A stretch of DNA of 24,157 bases, taken from positions 1-24,157 of the forward strand of contig DAOOUW010000032.1 of NCBI GenBank assembly GCA_035390885.1, read 5' to 3'. The notes under the pieces are model-generated. The model had not been told where the DNA came from and searched no databases. It saw only the letters and a list, made by a program, of their open reading frames with translations. A program made the position numbers and the translations under genes. Of this stretch, positions 7,716 to 15,523 are shown one piece after another. The first letter of the stretch is position 1; the number at the start of each line of letters is the position of its first letter. The DNA is from JAOAFT01 sp035390885. GTDB taxonomy: Bacteria; Bacteroidota; Ignavibacteria; UBA10030.

Positions 7716-8147
7716 TTACAACTTTTGATGTTGATTACTATCAAGATAACTCTGCAGGAGAATTGCAGCAGCCATTTGATCTAACTTTCCACTCTTTTGA
7801 TTCCGGTCCTTACGTTTTGTTCCCATTGTTAAGAGCGTTTGTTGCGCCATCACCGTCGTAAACCGTTCATCCCACTGAATCACTTGACAGCCGGTCTGTT
7901 CTTTCAGCTTATCGATAAAATCCTGTACTTCCTTCGCCTTTTGACCTTTCTCCCCTTTAAGATTATATGGCATCCCAACGACAAAAACCTCGACTGATTC
8001 TTCTTGTGCCAACATCAGAAGATTGCGGAACACATCATCATCACATTGAAAAGTCGTAAGCGGTCTCGCGGTAATATTCAACGGATCGCTGATAGCAACG
8101 CCAATACGTTGACTTCCATAATCTAAACCAAGGATACGCTTTGCCAC
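7716..8147 (-). CDS. ruvX: Putative pre-16S rRNA nuclease / Holliday junction resolvase-like YqgF
   Basis: 143-residue RNase H-fold protein of the YqgF/RuvX family, implicated in 16S rRNA 5' maturation and proposed as a Holliday-junction resolvase homologue. The first catalytic Asp lies in LGLDYGSQRIGVAISDP near the N-terminus; the central strand VFVVGMPYNLKGEKG and the WDERFTT motif around residues 97-104 are also present, as is a C-terminal Asp in LDQMAAAILLQ. The start is a GTG six bases after the rel stop. Together with ybeY in the neighbouring operon, the window holds two 16S-processing candidates. Confidence 0.92.
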   Translation of the reverse strand: MAKRILGLDYGSQRIGVAISDPLNITARPLTTFQCDDDVFRNLLMLAQEESVEVFVVGMPYNLKGEKGQKAKEVQDFIDKLKEQTGCQVIQWDERFTTVMAQQTLLTMGTKRKDRNQKSGKLDQMAAAILLQSYLDSNQHQKL

Positions 8148-8153
8148 GATGTG

Positions 8154-10358
8154 CTACCCGGAAAATCTTTCGACAGTTGAAACATTCGGAATTCGTTTTA
8201 GCTTTTCCATAATTCTCTTAAGATGTTCGACATCTTTTACATAGAGAATTATTTTCCCATCGAATACGCTCCCTTTCGAGTCCATAGTAACGCTCCGTAT
8301 ATTCGTATTTTGGTACGATGAAATAGCATGGGTAACATCGTTGAGGAGACCCAGTCGATCTTCACCAGAGATATGAATGCCCGCAATATAATCAGCTTCA
8401 TCTGATTGGGGCCATGTAACTTCGACAATTCGAGCGCTCTCAGCAAGCCGAAGTGTTAAAATATTTTTACAATCTTTTCGATGAATTTTTATTCCCTCGC
8501 CTGTTGTGATAAAACCAATGATCTCATCGCCCGGAATAGGATTACAGCATTTTGCATGTTGGTAGAGGAAATGATCTTTCTCCCCCGAAACCGAAATTCC
8601 ACTGACAATATCTCGAGCAGTGGTTACAAATTTTGTAAAAAGATTTCCATCTTCACTTTTATCCTCAGTAATAACCTTGTCTGTTGATGGAGCAAGCTGA
8701 ATAACAAATTCTTCAAGGAGTGTATCGACATCTACTTTTTCTTCCGCAATAGCCGCAAAAAAGAGTTGACGGTCAGCAAAATGAAGCGAGCGAATGAATT
8801 TATCGAGGTCATCATTGCTATAATGCATCTTACGACGCTTGGTTCTTTTCTCCCAAATTTCTTTTCCTTCATCGGCCTTTTTGCGAATTTCTTCACGAAT
8901 AAATCGCCTGAGATGAGCTTTTGCTTTATGAGATACAACAAACTGTTCCCAATCGGGATTTGGTTTTTGATTCTTCGACGTAATAATCTCAATCTGATCG
9001 CCGCTCCGAAGTAACGTATTAAGCGGAACAATCCGTCCGTTCACTTTTGCTCCAATACAATGATAACCAATGTTCGAGTGAATTTCGAAAGCAAAATCAA
9101 CTGGCGTTGCACCGCGCGGCAGTATCTTCAATTCCCCTTTCGGCGTAAATACATAAATTTCATCTTGATACAAATTGAGTTTGAAGCTTTCAAGCAAATC
9201 TTTCGGGTTGGAACTCTCTCTTTGCTCAAAAATTTCTCTGACCCAGGTAATCCAATTCTCCAACTCCTTATCCAGAACGGTTTTACTCTCCTTATACATC
9301 CAGTGAGCTGCAACCCCCTTCTCTGCCACTTCATGCATGGCTCGAGTACGAATTTGAACTTCGACCTTTCGACCACCGGGGCCGATCACCGTTGTGTGAA
9401 TTGACTGATAACCATTTTGTTTTGGGACAGAAATATAATCCTTAAATCGCTCAGGAATTGGTTTATAAATTTCAGTTACAATTCCATAAACGAGGAAACA
9501 GTCATTGTTGTTATCTGTATCGAGGATAATTCGCACTGCAAAGAGATCGTATATTTCCTCAAGCGGCTTTCCACGTTTTTCCATTTTATTATAAATGCTG
9601 TAAATATGCTTCGGGCGCCCTTCGATGGTGTACTTTAATCCTGATGCTTTCAATTGCTTTTCTATTCCATCGACAAAACGCTGAATGTACGCCTCACGTT
9701 CATGGCGCTTTGCACGAATTTGCCGTGCGATGTGTTCATACTCTTCATGATTGAGGTATTTAAAAGCCAGGTCTTCCAGTTCCCACTTAATGCGAGCAAG
9801 TCCAAATCGATGTGCAAATGGCGCATAAATTTCAAGAGTTTCTTTTGCCAATCGTTGCTGACGCTCGTACGAAAGATATTGGAGCGTGCGCATGTTATGG
9901 AGACGATCTGCAAATTTAATGAGCATCACGCGAATATCATTTACCATCGATAAAAGAAGCTTTCGATAGCTTTCTGCTTCGGTAATTTCATGACTCTCAA
10001 AAATATCGCTAATCTTTGTTGCACCATCGACAATATTTGCAATAACGTCGCCAAATTCTTCGCGAATATCCTTCAATTCAAACTCGGTATCTTCAACAAC
10101 ATCATGCAACAATGCGCTTGCAACAGAAATATCATCGAGAGGAATTTCCCTTGCAACGATCATTGCAACTTCGTACGGATGATGGAAGTACGGTTCTCCC
10201 GATGCACGGAGATTATTCTTATGCGCTTCCACGCTTAACGCAAAAGCCCGTCGAATCAAATCTTCATCGACAGAACGAAGATTCTTCCGACATTCAGCAA
10301 GAAGATCATCTAAATACTTGTGATTCTGTGTACTCAACGATATTGATGTTTCAATCAT
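8154..10358 (-). CDS. spoT: Bifunctional (p)ppGpp synthetase/hydrolase (RelA/SpoT family)
   Basis: 734-residue long RSH protein that makes and degrades the alarmone (p)ppGpp. The N-terminal HD hydrolase domain has His85-Asp86 in LLHDVVEDT and a second conserved segment KFADRLHNMRTL (148-159). The synthetase domain (about 240-350) carries RFKD at 304-307 before YISVPKQNGYQSIHT. The RxKD form is typical of bifunctional enzymes rather than the ExDD of synthetase-only RelA. A TGS domain (about 400-462), a zinc/CC region with HAKCCNPIPGD, and a C-terminal ACT domain (about 660-732) complete the family order. All hydrolase residues I can identify are intact. It heads the operon with ruvX, mtgA and the AlbA_2 gene. 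The symbol could equally be rel. Confidence 0.96.
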   Translation of the reverse strand: MIETSISLSTQNHKYLDDLLAECRKNLRSVDEDLIRRAFALSVEAHKNNLRASGEPYFHHPYEVAMIVAREIPLDDISVASALLHDVVEDTEFELKDIREEFGDVIANIVDGATKISDIFESHEITEAESYRKLLLSMVNDIRVMLIKFADRLHNMRTLQYLSYERQQRLAKETLEIYAPFAHRFGLARIKWELEDLAFKYLNHEEYEHIARQIRAKRHEREAYIQRFVDGIEKQLKASGLKYTIEGRPKHIYSIYNKMEKRGKPLEEIYDLFAVRIILDTDNNNDCFLVYGIVTEIYKPIPERFKDYISVPKQNGYQSIHTTVIGPGGRKVEVQIRTRAMHEVAEKGVAAHWMYKESKTVLDKELENWITWVREIFEQRESSNPKDLLESFKLNLYQDEIYVFTPKGELKILPRGATPVDFAFEIHSNIGYHCIGAKVNGRIVPLNTLLRSGDQIEIITSKNQKPNPDWEQFVVSHKAKAHLRRFIREEIRKKADEGKEIWEKRTKRRKMHYSNDDLDKFIRSLHFADRQLFFAAIAEEKVDVDTLLEEFVIQLAPSTDKVITEDKSEDGNLFTKFVTTARDIVSGISVSGEKDHFLYQHAKCCNPIPGDEIIGFITTGEGIKIHRKDCKNILTLRLAESARIVEVTWPQSDEADYIAGIHISGEDRLGLLNDVTHAISSYQNTNIRSVTMDSKGSVFDGKIILYVKDVEHLKRIMEKLKRIPNVSTVERFSG

Positions 10359-10394
10359 TGACTATCGACTCTTTCTTTTTTCTTATTCTAAAAT

Positions 10395-10422
10395 AATATA
10401 GAGTTTCTATTCCGAATGTCAA
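10395..10422 (-). promoter_or_regulatory. Promoter of the rel-ruvX-mtgA-AlbA_2 operon
   Basis: The minus strand carries TTGACA (10417-10422) with TATATT 16 bases downstream (10395-10400); an overlapping TATTAT (10393-10398) gives an 18-base spacer. The start would fall near 10388, about 30 bases before the ATG at 10358. Just upstream is a palindrome AAGTT-AAAA-AACTT (10425-10438) lying between this promoter and the divergent GNAT gene. Confidence 0.6.
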
Positions 10423-10485
10423 GAAAGTTAAAAAACTTTACTGCACAAGCTTGTATAGAACGGCTCAAAATCATATCTTAGGAAT

Positions 10486-10968
10486 ATGAAACGACTATCT
10501 AATGAAGAACGATTAAGGCAATTAGCTGAGGATTTCTTCGATGTGAAGAATGATCCCCAGCAGTTGCAGGTAAATGATGAAGTACTGCAAAAATTAAGGC
10601 AAATTCATCCACTTTGTATATGTGAAGAACATACAAATGATGGACCAATTGCATGGACACTGGTTATGCCAACAACTCATACATTGATGACGCAATTCTT
10701 GAATAAAGAAATAAGCGAGAACGAACTTTTCCAGCTAAATCCTTTTCCGTATCCCTATGATGCTCTCTATCTTTGCTCTGCCCTTGTTCTTCCCGAATAT
10801 CAGAGACAGGGAATTGCAAAACGAATGCTCATAAATTCAGTTTCTGGCATTCGCAAAGATTATCCAATTCAATCTCTATTTCTCTGGCCCTTCAGCGAAG
10901 GCGGAGACAAACTTGCAGAATCCGTTGCTCGCACCTGCGGCTTGCCATTGTTCAGGCGAAAAGAGTAA
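10486..10968 (+). CDS. GNAT family N-acetyltransferase
   Basis: 160-residue GNAT-fold protein that should transfer an acetyl group from acetyl-CoA to an unknown amine. The acetyl-CoA-binding motif A is clear: LYLCSALVLPEYQRQGIAKRM (about 94-114), with QRQGIA at 106-111 as the pyrophosphate-binding loop. The N-terminal 45 residues are helical and the substrate cannot be read from the sequence. AGGA lies a few bases before the ATG. It is the only confident plus-strand gene here, divergent from rel and convergent with the superoxide dismutase gene. A strong hairpin begins at its stop codon, so it is probably monocistronic. Confidence 0.82.
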   Translation: MKRLSNEERLRQLAEDFFDVKNDPQQLQVNDEVLQKLRQIHPLCICEEHTNDGPIAWTLVMPTTHTLMTQFLNKEISENELFQLNPFPYPYDALYLCSALVLPEYQRQGIAKRMLINSVSGIRKDYPIQSLFLWPFSEGGDKLAESVARTCGLPLFRRKE

Positions 10969-10998
10969 AGCGGCTATCGTTTCAGACAGCCGCTTTTT
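10967..10998. terminator. Bidirectional rho-independent terminator
   Basis: A perfect 9-bp stem, AAAGCGGCT (10967-10975) and AGCCGCTTT (10988-10996), with a 12-base loop, is followed on the plus strand by further T residues. The 5' arm begins inside the GNAT stop codon. On the minus strand the same hairpin lies just after the superoxide dismutase stop (11006), with a shorter U tract. It separates two convergent units. Confidence 0.85.
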
Positions 10999-11005
10999 GT
11001 CAGGA

Positions 11006-11638
11006 TTACTTCCCAAGTACAAATTTTTTGTATCGAGCGTTGATGCGTTCCCAATGAAGATTGGACATGAAATTATCGATGTACTTCGCTCTTCCTGGAC
11101 CATCTTTATGATAGTATGCATGCTCGAATACATCCAGCGCTATTAACGGAATTCCACCCCAAATTGCTCCGTATTGATGCTCATCGACAAGAACATTCAG
11201 TAGCCGCTCTGAATAGAGTTTATCGAAGACAAGCAAACCCCAACCGCTCAGTTTGGCAGAGACTGCCGTAGCTTTAAAGTCCGCTTTCCATGCATCAAAA
11301 GATCCAAACTCTTTTTCTATCGCAGCCTTAATTTCTGGACCTTTCGAGGGATCGCCATCTCCACCAAGTACTTCCCAATAAATATCATGCAATAACGCTC
11401 CAGAGTGATTCCACGTCAATCGTCGTTTCAGTTCTCCAATTTGACTATAATTTCCATTTGCGGTGGAACGATCTGCTGTTTCGAGACCCTTCTCAATCGT
11501 GTTGAGGGCTGTTACATAGCCTTTGTGATGAGTATTGTAGTGCCAATCCGTAGTTTCCGGACTTGCTACATTTGCTAAGAGTTTCTTCGCCTCTTCATCA
11601 GAATATGGACGCGGTTTGAACTTCCATTCGTATGCCAT
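11006..11638 (-). CDS. sodB: Fe/Mn superoxide dismutase
   Basis: 210-residue cytosolic enzyme that dismutates superoxide. The four metal ligands can be placed by family pattern: His33 (HYNTHHKGYV), His84 (LLHDIYW), Asp169 and His173 (LDVFEH). The usual DVWEH signature has Phe171 instead of Trp. The loop normally holding the active-site Gln of MnSOD (NQD) reads DEHQ at 152-155 here, so metal preference cannot be assigned safely and the symbol is provisional. No signal peptide is seen. AAGGAG lies at good spacing before the ATG. It follows sufT by 47 bases in the same direction and may be read through from the SUF operon, a sensible link because superoxide destroys Fe-S clusters; this link is inference. 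Confidence 0.92.
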   Translation of the reverse strand: MAYEWKFKPRPYSDEEAKKLLANVASPETTDWHYNTHHKGYVTALNTIEKGLETADRSTANGNYSQIGELKRRLTWNHSGALLHDIYWEVLGGDGDPSKGPEIKAAIEKEFGSFDAWKADFKATAVSAKLSGWGLLVFDKLYSERLLNVLVDEHQYGAIWGGIPLIALDVFEHAYYHKDGPGRAKYIDNFMSNLHWERINARYKKFVLGK

Positions 11639-11685
11639 AGTTATTCTCCTTATAATATTGTTATATGTTTAATTGTCAATTCCAC

Positions 11686-12069
11686 CTAAAAACCAAAATT
11701 TAAAATCAATCGAGCTGTCTCTGACATCATTCCTGGATTCCAAGGCGGATCAAAAACGAGATCAACGACTACATTCTTCACGCCAGGAATGTGTTGAATT
11801 CTCCTTTTAACATCTGCTGCTATCAGAGGTCCCATTCCGCAGCCGGGCGCAGTTAGCGTCATTCGAACATAGACATTGGCTTCGCCTGGATTTTCTTCTT
11901 CTACTTTCACTTCGTAAACTAAACCAAGGTCAACAATGTTTACAGGAATTTCCGGATCATAGCAATCACGCAATACATTCCAAACCTGCTCTTCGCTTAC
12001 TTTAGAAATTTCATCTATCGTGTTGGAAGAATTATCATCCTGTGTCTGCTTATTCATTATTTCATCCAT
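11686..12069 (-). CDS. sufT: SufT/MIP18-family (DUF59) Fe-S maturation factor
   Basis: 127-residue DUF59 protein, an auxiliary factor in Fe-S protein maturation. After an acidic, low-complexity N-terminus (1-27) comes the domain: DPEIPVNIVDLGLVYEV (38-54), the TAPGCGMG motif with conserved Cys77 (73-80) and VFDPPWNP near 105-112. Length and single-domain form fit SufT. AGGTGAG is placed for the ATG at 12069; a second in-frame ATG is four codons later. It follows the A-type carrier by 16 bases as the last clear suf gene of the operon, with superoxide dismutase downstream. Confidence 0.9.
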   Translation of the reverse strand: MDEIMNKQTQDDNSSNTIDEISKVSEEQVWNVLRDCYDPEIPVNIVDLGLVYEVKVEEENPGEANVYVRMTLTAPGCGMGPLIAADVKRRIQHIPGVKNVVVDLVFDPPWNPGMMSETARLILNFGF

Positions 12070-12085
12070 ATCAACTCACCTATTC

Positions 12086-12436
12086 CTAATGGCAACAATC
12101 TTCTCCATCTCCACAATTACATCCTTCATCATTTGGATTCTGGAAATAGAAACCTGTACCTTCTGGCCCTTCTGCAAAGCTTAATATGGAACCAGCAAGA
12201 AATTGATAACTTTGCTCATCAATGTAAACTGTCAGTCCTTCAAGTTGAAGGATTCGATCGATTTCCGGCCTACTTTTATCGAATCCAAGGATATAGGATA
12301 CCCCGCAACAACTGCTCGACTCAATTCCAATGCGTAATCCTAAATCATCGGGAACGTTTTGTTCCTTCCGAAGGCGAAGTATCTCTTCGACTGCTTCCGG
12401 TGTGATTGTAATTTCATTGTTCGCTTGTTCTGTCAT
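12086..12436 (-). CDS. sufA: A-type Fe-S carrier protein (SufA/IscA/HesB family) with Cys-rich tail
   Basis: 116 residues of the HesB/IscA fold: ITPEAVEEILRLRKEQ (10-25), LRIGIES (34-40), and the strand region from VYIDEQSYQFLAGSILSF to GFYFQNPN (70-102). The family uses three cysteines as cluster ligands. Here the first site is a Cys-Cys pair (43-44, SSSCCGVSY). The C-terminal CNCG (Cys106, Cys108) is followed by GDGEDCCH, adding Cys114, Cys115 and His116 as the very last residues. These extra thiols and the terminal His are not part of the classical CGCG-x-SF ending. GGAGAG precedes the ATG. It lies between sufU (51-base gap) and sufT (16-base gap), supporting a role in moving clusters from the SufBCD scaffold to targets. 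Confidence 0.88.
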   Translation of the reverse strand: MTEQANNEITITPEAVEEILRLRKEQNVPDDLGLRIGIESSSCCGVSYILGFDKSRPEIDRILQLEGLTVYIDEQSYQFLAGSILSFAEGPEGTGFYFQNPNDEGCNCGDGEDCCH

Positions 12437-12487
12437 TGGATTCTCTCCATTTAATTATTATAACAAATGTGAATTAAAAAAGATTCC

Positions 12488-12940
12488 CTACTCTGTTGAA
12501 ACTGCCTTGCTTTCATTTTCTAGAATGCTCTTCATTGTGTGCCATGGTAATATTGCGCATTTCACTCGCGCAGGATATGCGCTCACACCAGAAAACGCCG
12601 CTAACCTTTCAAGCTCTTCCAAAATATCTGCTTCGTTTTTTTCACCTCGAACCAATTGATGGAAAACCTCGAATATCTTTTCGGCTTCCTCTATTGTTTT
12701 CCCTTTGAGTACGCTCGTCATAACAGATGCCGATGCCTTCGATATTGCACATCCCGAGCCATGGAATGAAATATCTTCGATAACATTACCATTCATTTTT
12801 AAGTAGATGGTGTAACGATCTCCACAGAGTGGATTATAACCTTCAAGGGAACGATCGGGATGATCCATAACTCTGAAATTCCGTGGATTGCGATTATGAT
12901 CTAAGATAATTTCCTGATAGAGTGAAGTGAGATCAGACAT
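12488..12940 (-). CDS. sufU: SufU-type scaffold / sulfurtransferase partner of SufS
   Basis: 150-residue SufU/IscU-fold protein. In SufU systems it accepts persulfide sulfur from SufS through a zinc-bound cysteine. Conserved residues are visible: Cys39 and Asp41 in PLCGD, Cys64 in GSGCAISKASAS and Cys128 in RVKCAILPW. The segment between GKTIEEAE and YPARVKC is longer than in IscU, which is characteristic of SufU. It overlaps the 3' end of sufS by 8 bases and its AAGGAG ribosome binding site lies inside sufS, so the two partner proteins are likely produced together. Confidence 0.94.
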   Translation of the reverse strand: MSDLTSLYQEIILDHNRNPRNFRVMDHPDRSLEGYNPLCGDRYTIYLKMNGNVIEDISFHGSGCAISKASASVMTSVLKGKTIEEAEKIFEVFHQLVRGEKNEADILEELERLAAFSGVSAYPARVKCAILPWHTMKSILENESKAVSTE

Positions 12941-14183
12941 GGAATATCTCCTTTACTTTCCGAAGTCCTCGAATTAAAGCATCTAATTCTTCCGTTGTGT
13001 TATAGAATGCAAACGATGCTCGTGCTGTCGCAGGTACTCCAAATCGTTCCATTACAGGTTGCGCACAGTGATGTCCGGTGCGTATTGCAATTCCTTCTTC
13101 GTCGAGGATTGTACCAATATCGTGAGGATGAACGCCATCCATGACAAATGAAAGAACTCCGGACTTTTTGCGAGCTGTACCAAGAATGCGAACGCCATCC
13201 ATTGATTGCAATTGTTCTGTGGCATAACGCAAAAGTTCTGCCTCATAATCAATGATATTTTCCCAGGGAAGTGAACTGATGTATTTCAAAGCGGCATGCA
13301 TTCCAATAACTCCCGCAATGTTTGGCGTTCCCGCTTCGAATTTAAAAGGAAGATCGTTGAAGATGGTTTTTTCGAACGTTACAGAACGGATCATATCACC
13401 GCCGCTTTGATAAGGCGGCATCAATTCAAGGTAGCGTTCTTTTCCATAAAGTATTCCGATACCTGTTGGACCAAATATTTTATGCGCCGAAAAAACATAG
13501 AAATCTGCATCGAGAGCTTGAACATCAACTCGGAAGTGCGGCATATACTGCGCTCCATCAATGAGCACAGGAATTCCCATTCGATGCGCAATCTCTATCA
13601 TCTCTTTTACAGGATTGACAGTGCCAAGCGCATTCGATACATGCGTGATGGCAACAAGTCTCGTTTTTTCTGTAAGCAGTTTTTCATACTCATCGAGCAG
13701 CACATCGCCCTTATCATCGATTGGAACAACTTTCAGGCAAGCTGATTTTTCCTCGCACAGTAACTGCCACGGGACAATATTGGAATGGTGCTCGAGAGTC
13801 GTAATTACAATTTCATCCCCTTCGTGAAGAAATGTTCGACCAAACGAAGCAGCGACAAGGTTAATTCCCTCTGTTGTACCACGAGTAAAAATAATTTCGT
13901 GCAATGATGCAGCGTTGATATACTGTCGAACAAATTCACGCGCCTGCTCATACTTTTGCGTCGCAATTTCACTGAGCGCATGCACTCCTCGATGAACGTT
14001 CGAATTTTCAGACGTGTAGAATTGCTCAAGAGCTCCGATAACAACGTTTGGCTTTTGTGTGGTTGCTGCGTTATCGAGATATACTAACGGTTTATCGTGT
14101 ACACGTTTTGAAAGAATTGGAAAATCTTTACGCACACGTTCGACTGAATAAACTTCCTGTACATCTTTTGTCTTTAAATCCAT
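12933..14183 (-). CDS. sufS: Cysteine desulfurase SufS (group II)
   Basis: 416-residue PLP-dependent enzyme that removes sulfur from L-cysteine to give alanine and an enzyme-bound persulfide for cluster assembly. Features: cofactor-stacking His in EHHSN (131-135), Asp209 in LIDGAQ, Schiff-base Lys235 in FSAHKIFGP, and active-site Cys373 in RTGHHCAQP with the short loop typical of group II (SufS/CsdA) enzymes. Length is normal. It follows sufD by 10 bases and overlaps sufU by 8 bases. Confidence 0.96.
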   Translation of the reverse strand: MDLKTKDVQEVYSVERVRKDFPILSKRVHDKPLVYLDNAATTQKPNVVIGALEQFYTSENSNVHRGVHALSEIATQKYEQAREFVRQYINAASLHEIIFTRGTTEGINLVAASFGRTFLHEGDEIVITTLEHHSNIVPWQLLCEEKSACLKVVPIDDKGDVLLDEYEKLLTEKTRLVAITHVSNALGTVNPVKEMIEIAHRMGIPVLIDGAQYMPHFRVDVQALDADFYVFSAHKIFGPTGIGILYGKERYLELMPPYQSGGDMIRSVTFEKTIFNDLPFKFEAGTPNIAGVIGMHAALKYISSLPWENIIDYEAELLRYATEQLQSMDGVRILGTARKKSGVLSFVMDGVHPHDIGTILDEEGIAIRTGHHCAQPVMERFGVPATARASFAFYNTTEELDALIRGLRKVKEIFHV

Positions 14184-14193
14184 CGCTTGCTTT

Positions 14194-15516
14194 CTACTTT
14201 TGATTCAACTTGCTATTTAACTCAAGCTCGATCATCGAGCGAAGTTGTTCATGATGAATACCATCGAGCGATTCACTCGCAAAAGCGAATGTCAAAATAT
14301 TTTTTGCCGTTCTTTCATCGATGCCGCGACTTCGCAAATAGAACACCTGTTCTTCATCGAGTTGGCCAATTGCAGCGCCGTGAGTGCATTTTACATCATC
14401 GGCAAAAATCTCTAATTGCGGCTTTGAATTCATCACCGCATCATCCGAAAGAAGAAGCGTTCTGTTCGTCTGCTTTGCGTCAGTTTTTTGAGCAAGTTTG
14501 CGCACCAATATCTTGCCATTAAACACTCCATGCGCTCTCCCATCCAAAATTGTTTTGTAGACTTGAACGCTTGTGCATTGCGGCGCTCCATGTTCGACTG
14601 CGGTGTGGTGATCGATCAACTGTGAATCGGTGCCAACAGAAACGCCATTGAGTTGACATTCACACTGTGGCGCTCGAAGCGAGATAGAAAAATCGTTGCG
14701 CACGATGGCGCCACTCAGCACAACATCGTTCGATAAAAACTTACTGCCGCTATTTTGATACACACTCGTAGAGTTTAGATGATAACCTGAAGCGCCTTCG
14801 AGCGTTACTCTGGAATATTCGAGCTGAGCTTCCGAGCCAAGGGCAATTTCATTCACAACATTTGAAAAATATTCATCCGTAGAATCCGAAATGTGAAACT
14901 CTATAAGTATACTTAACGAATTCTCTCCCATCACATACAAATTGCGCGGGGAAAATGTCATTGGATTATCTCTTTGAGTGGAAATTATTAGAACTTGAAT
15001 TGGCGCTTCAACTTTCAAAGCTGGCGGCACATAGAGGAAAATTCCATCTTGATAAAAGGCAGCATTCAACGCCGTAAATCCGTTCTTTTCAGCGGGAACA
15101 TATTTACCAAAATGATTCAAGAGTTGCGGAACTTCGCTTTTCAATGCACGAGCAAAGCTTCCTGCAATCACGCCATCAGGAATATTGCTTACATCGGATA
15201 GAGCGTCTGAATAAAATCCATCCACGACAACTAAACGAATGGCATTTTGCAAAATGAATCGTTTATCTATTTGAATTCGCGCATCTACAGGTTGCGAAAG
15301 AGCAGGCAAAAAATGCTGATTTATAACTGGCTGAATATTTGTGAATCGCCATTCTTCATCGCGACGTTGCGGAAAGCCGATGTCGGAAAATTTTTGAATT
15401 GCCTGCTTCCGCATTCTATGATACGAAGTATTTCGTTCGCCGTTCAACTTGTCTTCATACTGCTTGAACCGATCGACATACCACTGCAAAACAGAATTCT
15501 GTGCTACATCCACCAT
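14194..15516 (-). CDS. sufD: Fe-S cluster assembly protein SufD
   Basis: 440-residue component of the SufBCD scaffold complex, pairing with SufB over a SufC dimer in the cytosol. The right-handed beta-helix core fits the family. The conserved KCTHGAAIGQLDEEQVFYLR block (376-395) includes His379, the counterpart of the histidine needed for cluster assembly in the E. coli protein. Start choice: the ATG at 15516 has GAGGA four to five bases upstream and begins seven bases after the sufC stop. An in-frame ATG at 15591 would lengthen the protein by 25 residues, but it lies inside sufC and gives a basic, non-family extension. The gene ends 10 bases before sufS. Confidence 0.93.
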   Translation of the reverse strand: MVDVAQNSVLQWYVDRFKQYEDKLNGERNTSYHRMRKQAIQKFSDIGFPQRRDEEWRFTNIQPVINQHFLPALSQPVDARIQIDKRFILQNAIRLVVVDGFYSDALSDVSNIPDGVIAGSFARALKSEVPQLLNHFGKYVPAEKNGFTALNAAFYQDGIFLYVPPALKVEAPIQVLIISTQRDNPMTFSPRNLYVMGENSLSILIEFHISDSTDEYFSNVVNEIALGSEAQLEYSRVTLEGASGYHLNSTSVYQNSGSKFLSNDVVLSGAIVRNDFSISLRAPQCECQLNGVSVGTDSQLIDHHTAVEHGAPQCTSVQVYKTILDGRAHGVFNGKILVRKLAQKTDAKQTNRTLLLSDDAVMNSKPQLEIFADDVKCTHGAAIGQLDEEQVFYLRSRGIDERTAKNILTFAFASESLDGIHHEQLRSMIELELNSKLNQK

Positions 15517-15523
15517 ACAATCC

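Noticed and set aside
11646..11679. TTGACA (11674-11679) and TATTAT (11652-11657) upstream of superoxide dismutase as its promoter
   Set aside because: The boxes and 16-base spacing are good, but the predicted start would fall after the AAGGAG ribosome binding site, leaving a leader of only about seven bases. It may still be active, but I do not call it.
12330..12659. Plus-strand open frame across sufA and sufU
   Set aside because: It is antisense to two well-supported genes and has no recognisable feature.
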